Positions 56,696 to 64,000 of a DNA stretch of 64,000 nucleotides are shown here, piece by piece (position 1 is the stretch's first letter; every line of letters starts with the position of its first letter). The position numbers were made by a program, and so were the translations under genes. The stretch comes from Neoroseomonas alkaliterrae (lineage in GTDB: Bacteria > Pseudomonadota > Alphaproteobacteria > Acetobacterales > Acetobacteraceae): the NCBI RefSeq assembly GCF_014199195.1, contig NZ_JACIJE010000013.1, forward strand, positions 18,140-82,139, written 5' to 3'. The notes below the pieces were generated by a model. That model saw nothing but the letters and a program-made list of their open reading frames with translations, was not told the origin of the DNA and did no database searches.

Positions 56696-57505
56696 ATGCC
56701 CCTCGGTCGCCGCCCCGGCCCCCATCGTCGCATCGTGATGCTCGCCGCCGCGGCAGCGCTGCCGCTGCCCGGTCTCGCCCTGGCGCAAACGCGCGGCGGC
56801 CCCGCGCCCCTGGTCGCGGGCGCGGCCGACCTCCAGTTCGCCATCAGCGAGATCGCCGAGCGCTTCCGCGCCGAGACGGGGCAGGAGGTGCGGATCTCCA
56901 TGGGCTCCTCGGGCAACATCACGCGCCAGATCGAGCAGGGCAGCCCGGTCGAGATGTTCCTCTCGGCCGACGAGGCCTTCATCTTCCGCCTGCATGACGG
57001 TGGGCATACGCGCGACCGCGGCGACCTCTACGCCATCGGGCGGATCGTGCTGTTCACGCCGCCCGGCTCCCCGCTGCGCACCGCCGATGGCATGGAGGCG
57101 ATCCGCGCCGGACTCGATGCCGGGCAGATCCGCCGCTTCGCCATCGCCAACCCCGAGCACGCGCCCTATGGCCGCGCCGCGGAACAGGCCTTGCGCGCGA
57201 CCGGCCTGTGGGAGCGGCTGAGCCCGCTGCTGGTGCTGGGCGAGAACGTCTCCCAGGCGACGCAGTTCGCCATCGCGGGCGGCAGCCAGGGCGGCATCGT
57301 CGCCTATTCGCTCGTGCTGGCCCCCGCCATGGCGGGCCGCGGCACCTTTCAACTCATCCCCGACAGCCTGCACGAGCCGCTGCGCCAGCGCATGGTGCTG
57401 ACGCGCCGGGCCGGGCCCGTCGCCGAACGCTTCTACGCCTTTATCCAGCAACCCGCCGCGCGGGAGATCATGCGCCGCTACGGCTTCGTGCTGCCCGGCG
57501 AGTGA
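56696..57505 (+). CDS. modA: Molybdate ABC transporter substrate-binding protein
   Basis: Periplasmic binding protein (269 residues) for molybdate/tungstate. The signal peptide is about 1-30 (RR-IV-rich start, cleavage after ALA). Family landmarks are [46 protein letters not shown] (oxyanion-binding serines) and IVAYSLVLAP. ATG 56696 lies 14 bases past the operator. First gene of modABC; modB begins 6 bases after its stop. Confidence 0.94.
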   Translation: MPLGRRPGPHRRIVMLAAAAALPLPGLALAQTRGGPAPLVAGAADLQFAISEIAERFRAETGQEVRISMGSSGNITRQIEQGSPVEMFLSADEAFIFRLHDGGHTRDRGDLYAIGRIVLFTPPGSPLRTADGMEAIRAGLDAGQIRRFAIANPEHAPYGRAAEQALRATGLWERLSPLLVLGENVSQATQFAIAGGSQGGIVAYSLVLAPAMAGRGTFQLIPDSLHEPLRQRMVLTRRAGPVAERFYAFIQQPAAREIMRRYGFVLPGE

Positions 57506-57511
57506 GGGCGC

Positions 57512-58186
57512 GTGGACTGGACCGCCTTCCTCCTCTCGGTCGAGCTCGGGGTCGCGACGCTCCTGCTGCTGATGCCCGTCTCGGTCTGGCTCGGCCGCGT
57601 GCTGGCCTACCGGCGCTTCCGCGGCCGCGGCTTCATCGAGGCGGCGGTGGCGCTGCCGCTGGTGCTGCCGCCGACGGTGGTGGGCTTCTACCTCCTCGTC
57701 GCCTTCGGCGCCGCCTCGCCGCTGGGCCAGGCCTGGGAGAGGCTGTTCGGCCATGGCCTCGCCTTCTCCTTCGAAGGGCTGCTCTTCGCGAGCGTGCTGG
57801 TGAACCTGCCCTTCGCGGTGCAGCCGATGCAGAACGCCTTAGCCGCCATCCCGCCGCGCGTGCGCGAGGCGGGCGCGGTCTCCGGCATGCCGCCCTGGAA
57901 GGTGCTGCTGCGCATCGAACTGCCGCTCGCCTGGCCTGGCATCGCCACCGCCGCGGTGCTGACCTTCGCCCACACCCTCGGCGAGTTCGGCGTGGTGCTG
58001 ATGGTCGGCGGCGCCATCCCGGGCGAGACGCAGACCATCGCCATCGCCATCTACGACCGCGTCCAGGCCTTCGACGACCGCGGCGCGGGGATCATGTCGG
58101 CGGTGCTGCTCGCCGTCTCGGTGATGGCGCTCGGGCTCACCAACACCTTCTCCCGCCGGGTGGGGCGGCGCAGCGCGCATGACTGA
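57512..58186 (+). CDS. modB: Molybdate ABC transporter permease
   Basis: A five-helix inner-membrane permease of 224 residues. The cytoplasmic EAA loop reads EAGAVSGMPPWKVLLRIELPLAWPGI and contacts the ModC ATPase. The start is GTG 57512 and the stop overlaps modC by 8 bases, which fits cotranslation. Together with ModA and ModC it imports molybdate for molybdopterin enzymes. Confidence 0.94.
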   Translation: MDWTAFLLSVELGVATLLLLMPVSVWLGRVLAYRRFRGRGFIEAAVALPLVLPPTVVGFYLLVAFGAASPLGQAWERLFGHGLAFSFEGLLFASVLVNLPFAVQPMQNALAAIPPRVREAGAVSGMPPWKVLLRIELPLAWPGIATAAVLTFAHTLGEFGVVLMVGGAIPGETQTIAIAIYDRVQAFDDRGAGIMSAVLLAVSVMALGLTNTFSRRVGRRSAHD

Positions 58187-59294
58187 CCAGGGCCTCGATG
58201 TCGCGCTCGGCGCGGCCGCGCCGATCCCGCTCGATCTCGCCTTCCATGTCGCGCCGGGCGAGCTGCTCGCGCTTGTCGGCCCATCGGGTGCCGGCAAGTC
58301 CACCGCGCTGCGCTGCATCGCCGGGCTGCACCGGGCCGAGCGCGGCACCATCCGCTGCGCGGGCGCGACTTGGTTCGACGCGCAGACCGGGGTGAACCTC
58401 GCGCCGCATGCCCGCGCCGTCGGGCTGGTGTTCCAGGACTACGCCCTGTTCCCGCACATGAGCGCGGCGGAGAACGTCGCCGCCGCCATGGGCCACAGGC
58501 CACGCGGCGAGCGGGCCCCGCATGCGCGCGCGCTGCTCGCGCGGGTGCATCTCGCGGGGCTCGAGGGCCGCCGCCCGGCCGAGTTGTCCGGCGGCCAGCA
58601 GCAGCGTGTGGCGGTGGCGCGCGCGCTCGCCCGCGACCCGGCGGTGCTGCTGCTCGACGAGCCCTTCTCGGCGGTGGACCGCGCGACGCGGCGGCGCCTG
58701 CAGGCCGAGCTCGCCGCGCTGCGGCGCGACCTCGCCATCCCGATCCTGCTGGTCACGCACGACCTCGACGAGGCGCAGATGCTCGCCGACCGGGTGGTGC
58801 TGATGCATCGCGGGCGCGGCCTGCAGACGGCGCCGCCGGGCGCGCTTCTCGCGCGGCCCGCCAGCGCCGAGGTCGCGCGCCTGCTCGACCTGCGCAACCT
58901 GTTCCGCGCCACGGTGGAGGCGCAGGACGCCGCCGCCGGCACGACCTGGCTGCGCTGGGGCGCGCGCCGGATCGAGGCCGCCCACGCGCCCGCCTTCGCG
59001 CCGGGCAGCGCGGTGGACTGGCTGGTGCCGGCCTCGGCCGTGGTGCTGCACCGGCGGCTGCGCCCCTCGGCGGGCGAGCGGGAGAACCCGGTCGAAGGCC
59101 GCATCGCCGAGATGCTCACGCTCGGCGAGGATGTGCGCGTCACGCTCGATGTCGGCGATCCCGACGGCCATCCGCTGACTTTCTCGCTGCCGCTGCACGC
59201 GGCGCGGCGCAACGGCCTGGAGCCCGGCGAGCGCTGCACCGTCTCGCTGCTGAAGGAGGCGATCCACGCCATGGCGCCGGTGCCTGGGCGCTGA
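58179..59294 (+). CDS. modC: Molybdate ABC transporter ATPase
   Basis: ATP-binding subunit (371 residues). Walker A is GPSGAGKSTALRC, Q-loop FQDYALFPHMSA, signature LSGGQQQRVAVARAL, Walker B LLLDEPFSAVDR and switch histidine VTHDLDEA. A C-terminal TOBE/Mop-like domain (about 290-371) follows, which in ModC binds molybdate and gives regulation. Overlaps modB by 8 bases; converges on the SLC13 gene 9 bases away. Confidence 0.94.
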   Translation: MTDQGLDVALGAAAPIPLDLAFHVAPGELLALVGPSGAGKSTALRCIAGLHRAERGTIRCAGATWFDAQTGVNLAPHARAVGLVFQDYALFPHMSAAENVAAAMGHRPRGERAPHARALLARVHLAGLEGRRPAELSGGQQQRVAVARALARDPAVLLLDEPFSAVDRATRRRLQAELAALRRDLAIPILLVTHDLDEAQMLADRVVLMHRGRGLQTAPPGALLARPASAEVARLLDLRNLFRATVEAQDAAAGTTWLRWGARRIEAAHAPAFAPGSAVDWLVPASAVVLHRRLRPSAGERENPVEGRIAEMLTLGEDVRVTLDVGDPDGHPLTFSLPLHAARRNGLEPGERCTVSLLKEAIHAMAPVPGR

Positions 59295-59303
59295 GCGAGG
59301 TTC

Positions 59304-61097
59304 CTACAACGGCCAGACCATCAGCAGCAGCGGCATCGCCACGGCGATGACCAGGATCTCCAGCGGCAGGCCTAGCCGCCAGTAGTCGCCGAAACGGAAC
59401 CCGCCGGGCCCGAGGATCAGCGTGTTGTTCTGGTGCCCGATCGGCGTGAGGAAGGCGCAGGAGGCGCCGATCGCCACCGCCATCAGGAAGGCGTCCGGGC
59501 TCGCCTCCAGGCCCTTGGCGATGCTGATGGCGATGGGGCACATCACCGCCGCCGTCGCGGCGTTGTTCATCGCGTCCGAGAGGACCATCGTGACCACCAG
59601 CACCACGCCGAGCGCGACGACGGCATCGCCCTGCGCGAGCGTGCCGACGACAAGGCGCGCGAGCAGCTCCGCCGCCCCCGTCGCCTCCAGCGCGCCCGCC
59701 ACCGGGATCAGCGCCGCCAGCAGCACCACCACCGGCCAGTCCACCGCGGTGTAGAGGCTGCGCAGCGGCGCGGTCCGCAGCAGCACCGAGAGCAGCACGC
59801 CGAGCATCAGCGCCGCCGCCGAGGGCAGCAGGCCGAGCGCGGCGGCGCCGATCGCCCCCGCCATGATCGCCGCCGAGAGCATGGCCCGGCGCCGGTCCGG
59901 GATGCGCAACTCGCGCTCCGCAAGCGGCACGCAGCCGGTCTCGGAGGCGAAGTCGGCGATCACCTCGGCCGGCCCCTGCATCAGCAGGAGGTCGCCCGAG
60001 CGCAGCCGGAAATCGCCGAGGCGGCCCATCGAGCGCTGCCCGTCACGCGAGACGGCGAGCAGGTTCAGCCCGTAGCGCGCGCGCAGCAGCAGCTCGGCCG
60101 CCGACCGGCCGCTGATGCGCGAGCCGGGACGGACCACGAGCTCGCGCAGCACGATCTCGTCCTCCGGCCGCTCCGGGTCCGCCCGCTCGCCATCCTTCGC
60201 GGCGGGCGGCTTCTCCTCCTCGAGCTTCAGGCCGAGCGTCTCCAGCGCCTCCGCGAGCGCCTCCACATCCGCGCGCAGCACGAGGATGTCGCCCGCGCGG
60301 ACCACGAGTGCGCCGCGCGGCGCGGTCAGCCGCAGGCCGGCGCGGACCAGGCCGGCCACCTGGGCGTTCGCCGCGCCGAGCTCGGCCTCGATGGCGGTGA
60401 GCCTCATGCCGACCGCCTTGCTCTTCTCCGGCACGCGCGCCTCGGTCAGGTAGGCACCGGTCTCGAAGCCCTCCCCGCCGCCGCCGCCGCGCGCGGGCAC
60501 CAGCCGCCAGCCGACCAGCGCGACGAAGGCCACGCCCGCCGCCGCGACCGCGAGGCCGACCGGCGTGAAGTCGAACATGCCGAAGGCCCCGCGCCCGGCC
60601 TCCTCGCGGAAGGCGGAGACGATCAGGTTCGGCGGCGTGCCCACCAGCGTCGTCATGCCGCCGAGGATGGTGCCGAAGGCGAGCGGCATCAGCACCTGCC
60701 CCGGCGCCAGCCCGATCCGGCCCGCGAGCTGCACCGCCACCGGCATCAGCAGCGCCATCGCCCCGACATTGTTCATGAAGCCCGAGAGCAGCGCGCCGAG
60801 CCCGGTCAGGGCCGCGAGGCTCGCGGCGCGGCCGGCCTCGGCCGGCAGCACGCCGCGCGCGAGCGCATCCACCGCGCCAGAGGCCTGCAGCGCCGCGCTC
60901 AGCACCAGCACGGCGGCGACGGTGATCACCGCCGGGTGGCCGAAGCCGGCGAAGGCGGCCTCTGGCGCCACCAGCCCGGCGAGCACGCAGGCCATGAGGC
61001 CGGCCATCGCCACCACGTCGTGACGGAAGCGCCCCCAGACGAACAGCCCGATCGTGGCGCAGAGGATCAGCAGGACCAGCGTCTGATCGAAGGTCAT
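59304..61097 (-). CDS. SLC13/DASS-family permease with RCK_C (TrkA-C) domains
   Basis: A 597-residue inner-membrane carrier of the SLC13/anion symporter family, which imports sulfate, dicarboxylates or related ions. Two membrane halves (about 1-200 and 400-597) flank two soluble RCK_C/TrkA-C regulatory domains (about 210-295 and 305-395). Motifs LLSGFMNNVGAMALLMP and GTPPNLIVSAF in the first half and SDAMNNAATAAVMCPIA in the second are the paired SNT-type signature. I chose M at 61097. It converges on modC, and nothing shows whether it can carry molybdate or sulfate. Confidence 0.9.
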   Translation of the reverse strand: MTFDQTLVLLILCATIGLFVWGRFRHDVVAMAGLMACVLAGLVAPEAAFAGFGHPAVITVAAVLVLSAALQASGAVDALARGVLPAEAGRAASLAALTGLGALLSGFMNNVGAMALLMPVAVQLAGRIGLAPGQVLMPLAFGTILGGMTTLVGTPPNLIVSAFREEAGRGAFGMFDFTPVGLAVAAAGVAFVALVGWRLVPARGGGGGEGFETGAYLTEARVPEKSKAVGMRLTAIEAELGAANAQVAGLVRAGLRLTAPRGALVVRAGDILVLRADVEALAEALETLGLKLEEEKPPAAKDGERADPERPEDEIVLRELVVRPGSRISGRSAAELLLRARYGLNLLAVSRDGQRSMGRLGDFRLRSGDLLLMQGPAEVIADFASETGCVPLAERELRIPDRRRAMLSAAIMAGAIGAAALGLLPSAAALMLGVLLSVLLRTAPLRSLYTAVDWPVVVLLAALIPVAGALEATGAAELLARLVVGTLAQGDAVVALGVVLVVTMVLSDAMNNAATAAVMCPIAISIAKGLEASPDAFLMAVAIGASCAFLTPIGHQNNTLILGPGGFRFGDYWRLGLPLEILVIAVAMPLLLMVWPL

Positions 61098-61282
61098 GGC
61101 ACGGGGCCGGGGTCGGTGGTCAGGTTCACGATGCACCCGTCAGTCGCTGATGCGCGCCGCCTCGCGGCTCCGGATGCCCGCCAGCCTGACGCCGGCCGGC
61201 AGCGCGGTCGAGCGCGCCCGCCGACACCTTCGCGCGAGGCGCGGCTGACGGGTTCCGAAAGCCCCCTCGCCGGGCGGGTCCG

Positions 61283-61302
61283 GGAGGGCGGGCCCGCCCT
61301 CC
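61283..61302 (-). terminator. Perfect 20-bp palindrome downstream of dapB
   Basis: A perfect 10+10 palindrome with no loop lies 7 bases past the dapB stop on the minus strand. There is no T-run. It could end the dapB transcript or be a stable spacer dyad. Confidence 0.35.
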
Positions 61303-61309
61303 GATCCCC

Positions 61310-62089
61310 TCACATCCCCAGCACGTCCTTCATCCCGTAGAGCCCCGGCGCCCGACCCTGCGCCCAGATCGCCGCGCGCACAGCCCCGGTGGCATAGACC
61401 CGCCGGTCGAAGGAGCGGTGCGTCAGGCTGATGTGTTCCGAGGCGGCCGCGAAGATCAGCGTGTGCTCGCCCACCACCTGGCCGCCGCGCAGCGCCGCGA
61501 AGCCGATGGTGCCGGTGCCTCGCGGGCCGCAATGCCCGTCGCGGCCGGATTCGCGGCCCGCCGCCTCGAGCGTCGTGCCACGGCCGGCGGCGACCGCGCG
61601 CCCGAGCGCGACCGCGGTGCCGGAGGGCGCGTCCACCTTCTGGCGGTGGTGCATCTCCACGATCTCGGCGTCGTAGTGCTCGGCCGGCAGGGCGGCGGCC
61701 ATGCGTTCGGCGATGGCGAGGAACAGGTTCACCCCGGGCGCGAAATTGGCGGCATAGACGATGGCGGTATCGCGCGCGGCCAGGGCGAGCGCGGCCTCGT
61801 CCGCGGCCGAGAGGCCGGAGGTGCCGAGGATCAGGGGCTTGCGCGCGGCGGCGGCGGCCTCCGCATGGGCGCGCGCGGCCTCGGCGTGGGTGAAGTCGAT
61901 GACCACGTCGGCGGCGGCGCAGAGGGCGGCGAAGTCGGCCAGGATGGGGGTGCCGGCGGGGGCGCGCCCGGACGACGTGCCGGGGCGCAGCGTGCCGCCG
62001 GCGAGGGTGGCGCCGGCGGCGGCGGTTTCCTCGGCGAGCAGGCGGCCCATGCGGCCGGCGATGCCGGCGATGCCGATGCGGATGGTCAT
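61310..62089 (-). CDS. dapB: 4-Hydroxy-tetrahydrodipicolinate reductase
   Basis: Second-stage reductase of the diaminopimelate/lysine pathway, 259 residues. The nucleotide-binding motif GIAGRMGRLLAEE, VVIDFTHAEAARAH, NFAPGVNLFLAIAERM, the active-site EMHHRQKVDAPSGTAV (substrate histidines and lysine) and EHISLTHRSFDRRVYATGA are all intact. GGGAGAG precedes ATG 62089. With an intact dapB the lysine pathway is presumably active, which makes the cysteine-less asd homologue at 22808 more notable. Confidence 0.96.
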   Translation of the reverse strand: MTIRIGIAGIAGRMGRLLAEETAAAGATLAGGTLRPGTSSGRAPAGTPILADFAALCAAADVVIDFTHAEAARAHAEAAAAARKPLILGTSGLSAADEAALALAARDTAIVYAANFAPGVNLFLAIAERMAAALPAEHYDAEIVEMHHRQKVDAPSGTAVALGRAVAAGRGTTLEAAGRESGRDGHCGPRGTGTIGFAALRGGQVVGEHTLIFAAASEHISLTHRSFDRRVYATGAVRAAIWAQGRAPGLYGMKDVLGM

Positions 62090-62151
62090 GGGTCTCTCCC
62101 CCCCCGGTGATGGTCGCGGGGGGAAGGTGGTGCGGCGGGCGGTCGTGCCGG

Positions 62152-63540
62152 TCAAGCCGTGGCGGTGGCGGCGACCTCCTGGGCCGCGCGGCGGCCGCCG
62201 AGCAGCGCGCCGTGGGCGTAGGAGGGGTCCTCGGTGGTGGCGGCCTCCCCGGCGAAGAAGAGGCGGCCGGCGACGGGGCGGCAGAGCGCCTCGTGGTCGT
62301 CCGCGCTGCTGCCCACGGGGATGAAGGAATAGGCCCCGCGGGCGTGGATGTCGCGCGACCAGCGGGTGACGCGCATGTCCACCGGGCGGGGGATGGCGGT
62401 GCCGAACATCCGGCGCAGCGCGCCCATGACGAGCTCGGCCTGGGCGGCATCGGGGAGCATCTCGATGCGCTGGGCGGCGGTGCCGCCGACGAGGGCGACG
62501 AGGATGGGCTGGTTCACGTGGGGCTGGAGGGAGACGATCTCGGGTGCCACGTTGTCGCGCGTGTCCGACAGCATGCGGAGGTAGTGCGCCTCGGCGGGCC
62601 AGAAGCCGCGGGGGAAGGCGAGGACGATCTTGTTGAGCAGGCCGTTGCCGATGCGCGCGATGGCGCCCTGGTGGGCGGCGGGGAGCGGCGGGTCGAATTC
62701 CACCTCGCCGCGCTTGAGGATGCCGATGGGCAGGGTGCAGACGACGCGGTCGGCGAAGAACGCCTCGGTGGCGGTGGCGACGACGACGCCGGAGCCGGCG
62801 AGGCGGACGGCGCGGACCTGCTGGCGGTGGCGGATGTCGAGGCCCCGCGCGAGCAGGTCCGTGATGGCGTTGTAGCCGCGGTCGAGGAGGTGGTTCTCCT
62901 CCGGGATCTCGCCGTCGCCGCCGAACCAGGACTGGGCGGAGACCTCGGATGCGTCGCCGCCGGCATAGCCCGCGACATAGGAGGACAGCCAGTTGGCGAC
63001 GCGGCGGTCATAGGGGGTGGCGCGGGTGGTGGGGTCGAGGATCGGGACCGCTTCGGCCAGCGAGACGTCGCGGGCGCCGCGATACTTGTAGGGGCTGTTG
63101 GGCTCGATGAGGCGGCCGACCGTGTCGAAGATGGCGGTGGTCTCGGCCTCGGTCAGGCGGCGGCCATCGGCGTCGAACATGACCGAGCGCGTGTCGTAGG
63201 TCGGCATGCGGCGGATGCCGGCCTGGTCGGACAGCGGGGTGAGGGGGTTGCCCTCCGGCCCATGGATCCAGGCGCCGCCGAGGTCGAGGCGGATGCCGCG
63301 GAAGGTGACGGTGTGCAGGCGCCCGCCGGTGCGGGGGCGGGCTTCGAGGATGGTGACGCGGTGGCCGGCGTCGTGCAGCGCGCGGGCGGCGCCGAGGCCG
63401 GCGATGCCGGCGCCGATGACGATGACGTTGAGCGGGCGGGCGGGCGTCCGGGCCTGGCTTGTGCCAGGCAGGAGCGGCGTGGTGGCCGCCGCGGCGAGAA
63501 GCTGAAACAGGGCGCGGCGTCCCGCATGCGCGTTCGGCAT
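62152..63540 (-). CDS. FAD-dependent amine-oxidase-like protein, probable Tat export
   Basis: A 462-residue flavoprotein of the amine oxidase superfamily. The FAD-binding Rossmann motif is [18 protein letters not shown] and the second motif is [12 protein letters not shown]; the C-terminal FAD motif is [29 protein letters not shown]. The N-terminus [20 protein letters not shown] looks like a twin-arginine signal. The substrate (polyamine, amine or other) is unknown. ATG 63540 follows GGGAGGGG. A predicted promoter lies 28-57 bases upstream. Confidence 0.9.
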   Translation of the reverse strand: MPNAHAGRRALFQLLAAAATTPLLPGTSQARTPARPLNVIVIGAGIAGLGAARALHDAGHRVTILEARPRTGGRLHTVTFRGIRLDLGGAWIHGPEGNPLTPLSDQAGIRRMPTYDTRSVMFDADGRRLTEAETTAIFDTVGRLIEPNSPYKYRGARDVSLAEAVPILDPTTRATPYDRRVANWLSSYVAGYAGGDASEVSAQSWFGGDGEIPEENHLLDRGYNAITDLLARGLDIRHRQQVRAVRLAGSGVVVATATEAFFADRVVCTLPIGILKRGEVEFDPPLPAAHQGAIARIGNGLLNKIVLAFPRGFWPAEAHYLRMLSDTRDNVAPEIVSLQPHVNQPILVALVGGTAAQRIEMLPDAAQAELVMGALRRMFGTAIPRPVDMRVTRWSRDIHARGAYSFIPVGSSADDHEALCRPVAGRLFFAGEAATTEDPSYAHGALLGGRRAAQEVAATATA

Positions 63541-64000
63541 TCTGATCCCCTCCCGGAAGGCAATCCGATCGTATGAGGCGAGGATCCTGCGGAGCAATGC
63601 TGCAGAAGCCCCAAAAGGCGCGACTCATCCACTGGTATACGCCCGGGCGAGGAATTCAGACCATGAAAGGGACTACACGCAACCAGAACTAGAACTCGCG
63701 CCGTGCGGCAAAATTGTTGCGTCCTAGGCATAATCCAGATTTGAGACGATGGAGCCAGGTTTAAGAATTACTGATGCTAAGTCAAGTATTGAGATCTTGA
63801 TCTATGTCACAATCGGGCAAATTCTTCTTGCTGCAAGTGCTTTCAAGTGTAACCGTTGAAACGGTCGCACGCGATCAGCGCGTCGGGCGCCGGTAGTGCT
63901 TTGCGGCTAGGCCGCGTGGACAAACTGGCGCTTGGGGGGATTCCCAGCCGGGGCCGGACGTGATTCCAAGCTGATCTCTGGCATGGAGATTGGCGTTGAT
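63541..64000. other. AT-richer tail without recognisable gene
   Basis: Beyond the promoter just noted, this stretch is visibly AT-richer than the rest, especially about 63620-63860, and holds no gene I recognise. From 63911 to the window end a plus-strand frame stays open; on the minus strand a frame is open from 64000 down to a stop at 63875-63877. Neither matches a family I know. It may be the edge of a horizontally acquired region or the start of a gene beyond the window. Confidence 0.5.
63568..63597 (-). promoter_or_regulatory. Putative sigma-70 promoter of the amine-oxidase-like gene
   Basis: Read on the minus strand, TTGCTC (63597-63592) and TACGAT (63573-63568) are 18 bases apart. The -10 hexamer is 27 bases before the ATG at 63540. 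Confidence 0.5.

Noticed and set aside
56591..57754. N-terminal extension of the ModE-like protein across modA
   Set aside because: The frame is open but antisense to modA and carries no domain; ATG 56590 gives the normal HTH start.
63875..64000. Minus-strand partial open frame at the window edge as a transposase end
   Set aside because: About 40 codons with no recognisable motif; the window ends before it can be judged.

Overview
The window is a GC-rich, gene-dense stretch of bacterial chromosome. Gene content (sdhCDAB, a DUF1489 protein, an iron-sulfur bacterial photolyase, type II citrate synthase, TRAP transporter genes) points to an alphaproteobacterium. A Roseomonas-like member of Acetobacteraceae is my best guess, but that is inference from style, not a search. 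I see no rRNA, tRNA, CRISPR or complete insertion sequence. Coding runs almost continuously; only the last 460 bases look different, being AT-richer with no recognisable gene.

Layout: 1-1.3 kb, end of a multi-cluster ferredoxin-like protein. 1.4-4.0 kb (minus), fabI, a LysE-type exporter and aroC. 4.1-9 kb (plus), pdxH, a fused phosphotransferase/P-loop kinase, a tandem UspA protein, a pirin and an aldo/keto reductase. 9-10.9 kb (minus), the two membrane subunits of a TRAP transporter without its binding protein. 11.1-18.3 kb (plus), a six-gene hyf-like operon related to complex I and group 4 hydrogenases, whose large subunit lacks the nickel-binding cysteines. 18.5-26.6 kb, a secreted caspase-like protein, DUF1489, a PAS-containing chemoreceptor, an aspartate-semialdehyde dehydrogenase homologue without its catalytic cysteine, and three membrane proteins. 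26.9-30.4 kb, sdhCDAB. 30.5-43.3 kb, a peptide-type binding protein, a creatininase-family amidohydrolase, an SDR/DUF6134/photolyase operon, a SixA/CHAD pair, a degenerate nuclease-fold protein, gltA, an amidase and glpD. 43.4-47.0 kb, a three-subunit molybdenum hydroxylase. 47.3-56.2 kb, a two-partner secretion locus (TpsB, TpsA) with a CHAT-protease lipoprotein. 56.2-59.3 kb, modE-like regulator and modABC around a palindromic operator. 59.3-63.5 kb (minus), an SLC13 permease, dapB and a Tat-exported amine-oxidase-like flavoprotein.

Connections: gltA and sdhCDAB supply the TCA cycle. asd and dapB are both lysine-pathway families, but the asd copy here looks catalytically dead. ModABC would supply molybdate to the molybdenum hydroxylase 9 kb away. 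The hyf-like complex is probably an ion-translocating Ehr-type module rather than a hydrogenase. The most system-like locus is TpsB-TpsA-CHAT: a predicted outer-membrane secretion pair translationally coupled to a caspase-fold lipoprotein, with a cysteine pair near the TpsA C-terminus that could anchor it at the surface.

Seven intergenic sites carry TAGNNT, mostly 28-54 bases before a start codon, and this may be the local -10 element. Start sites were chosen from Shine-Dalgarno spacing and family N-termini. Most reading frames on the opposite strand of these genes are open only because of codon bias and are left out.
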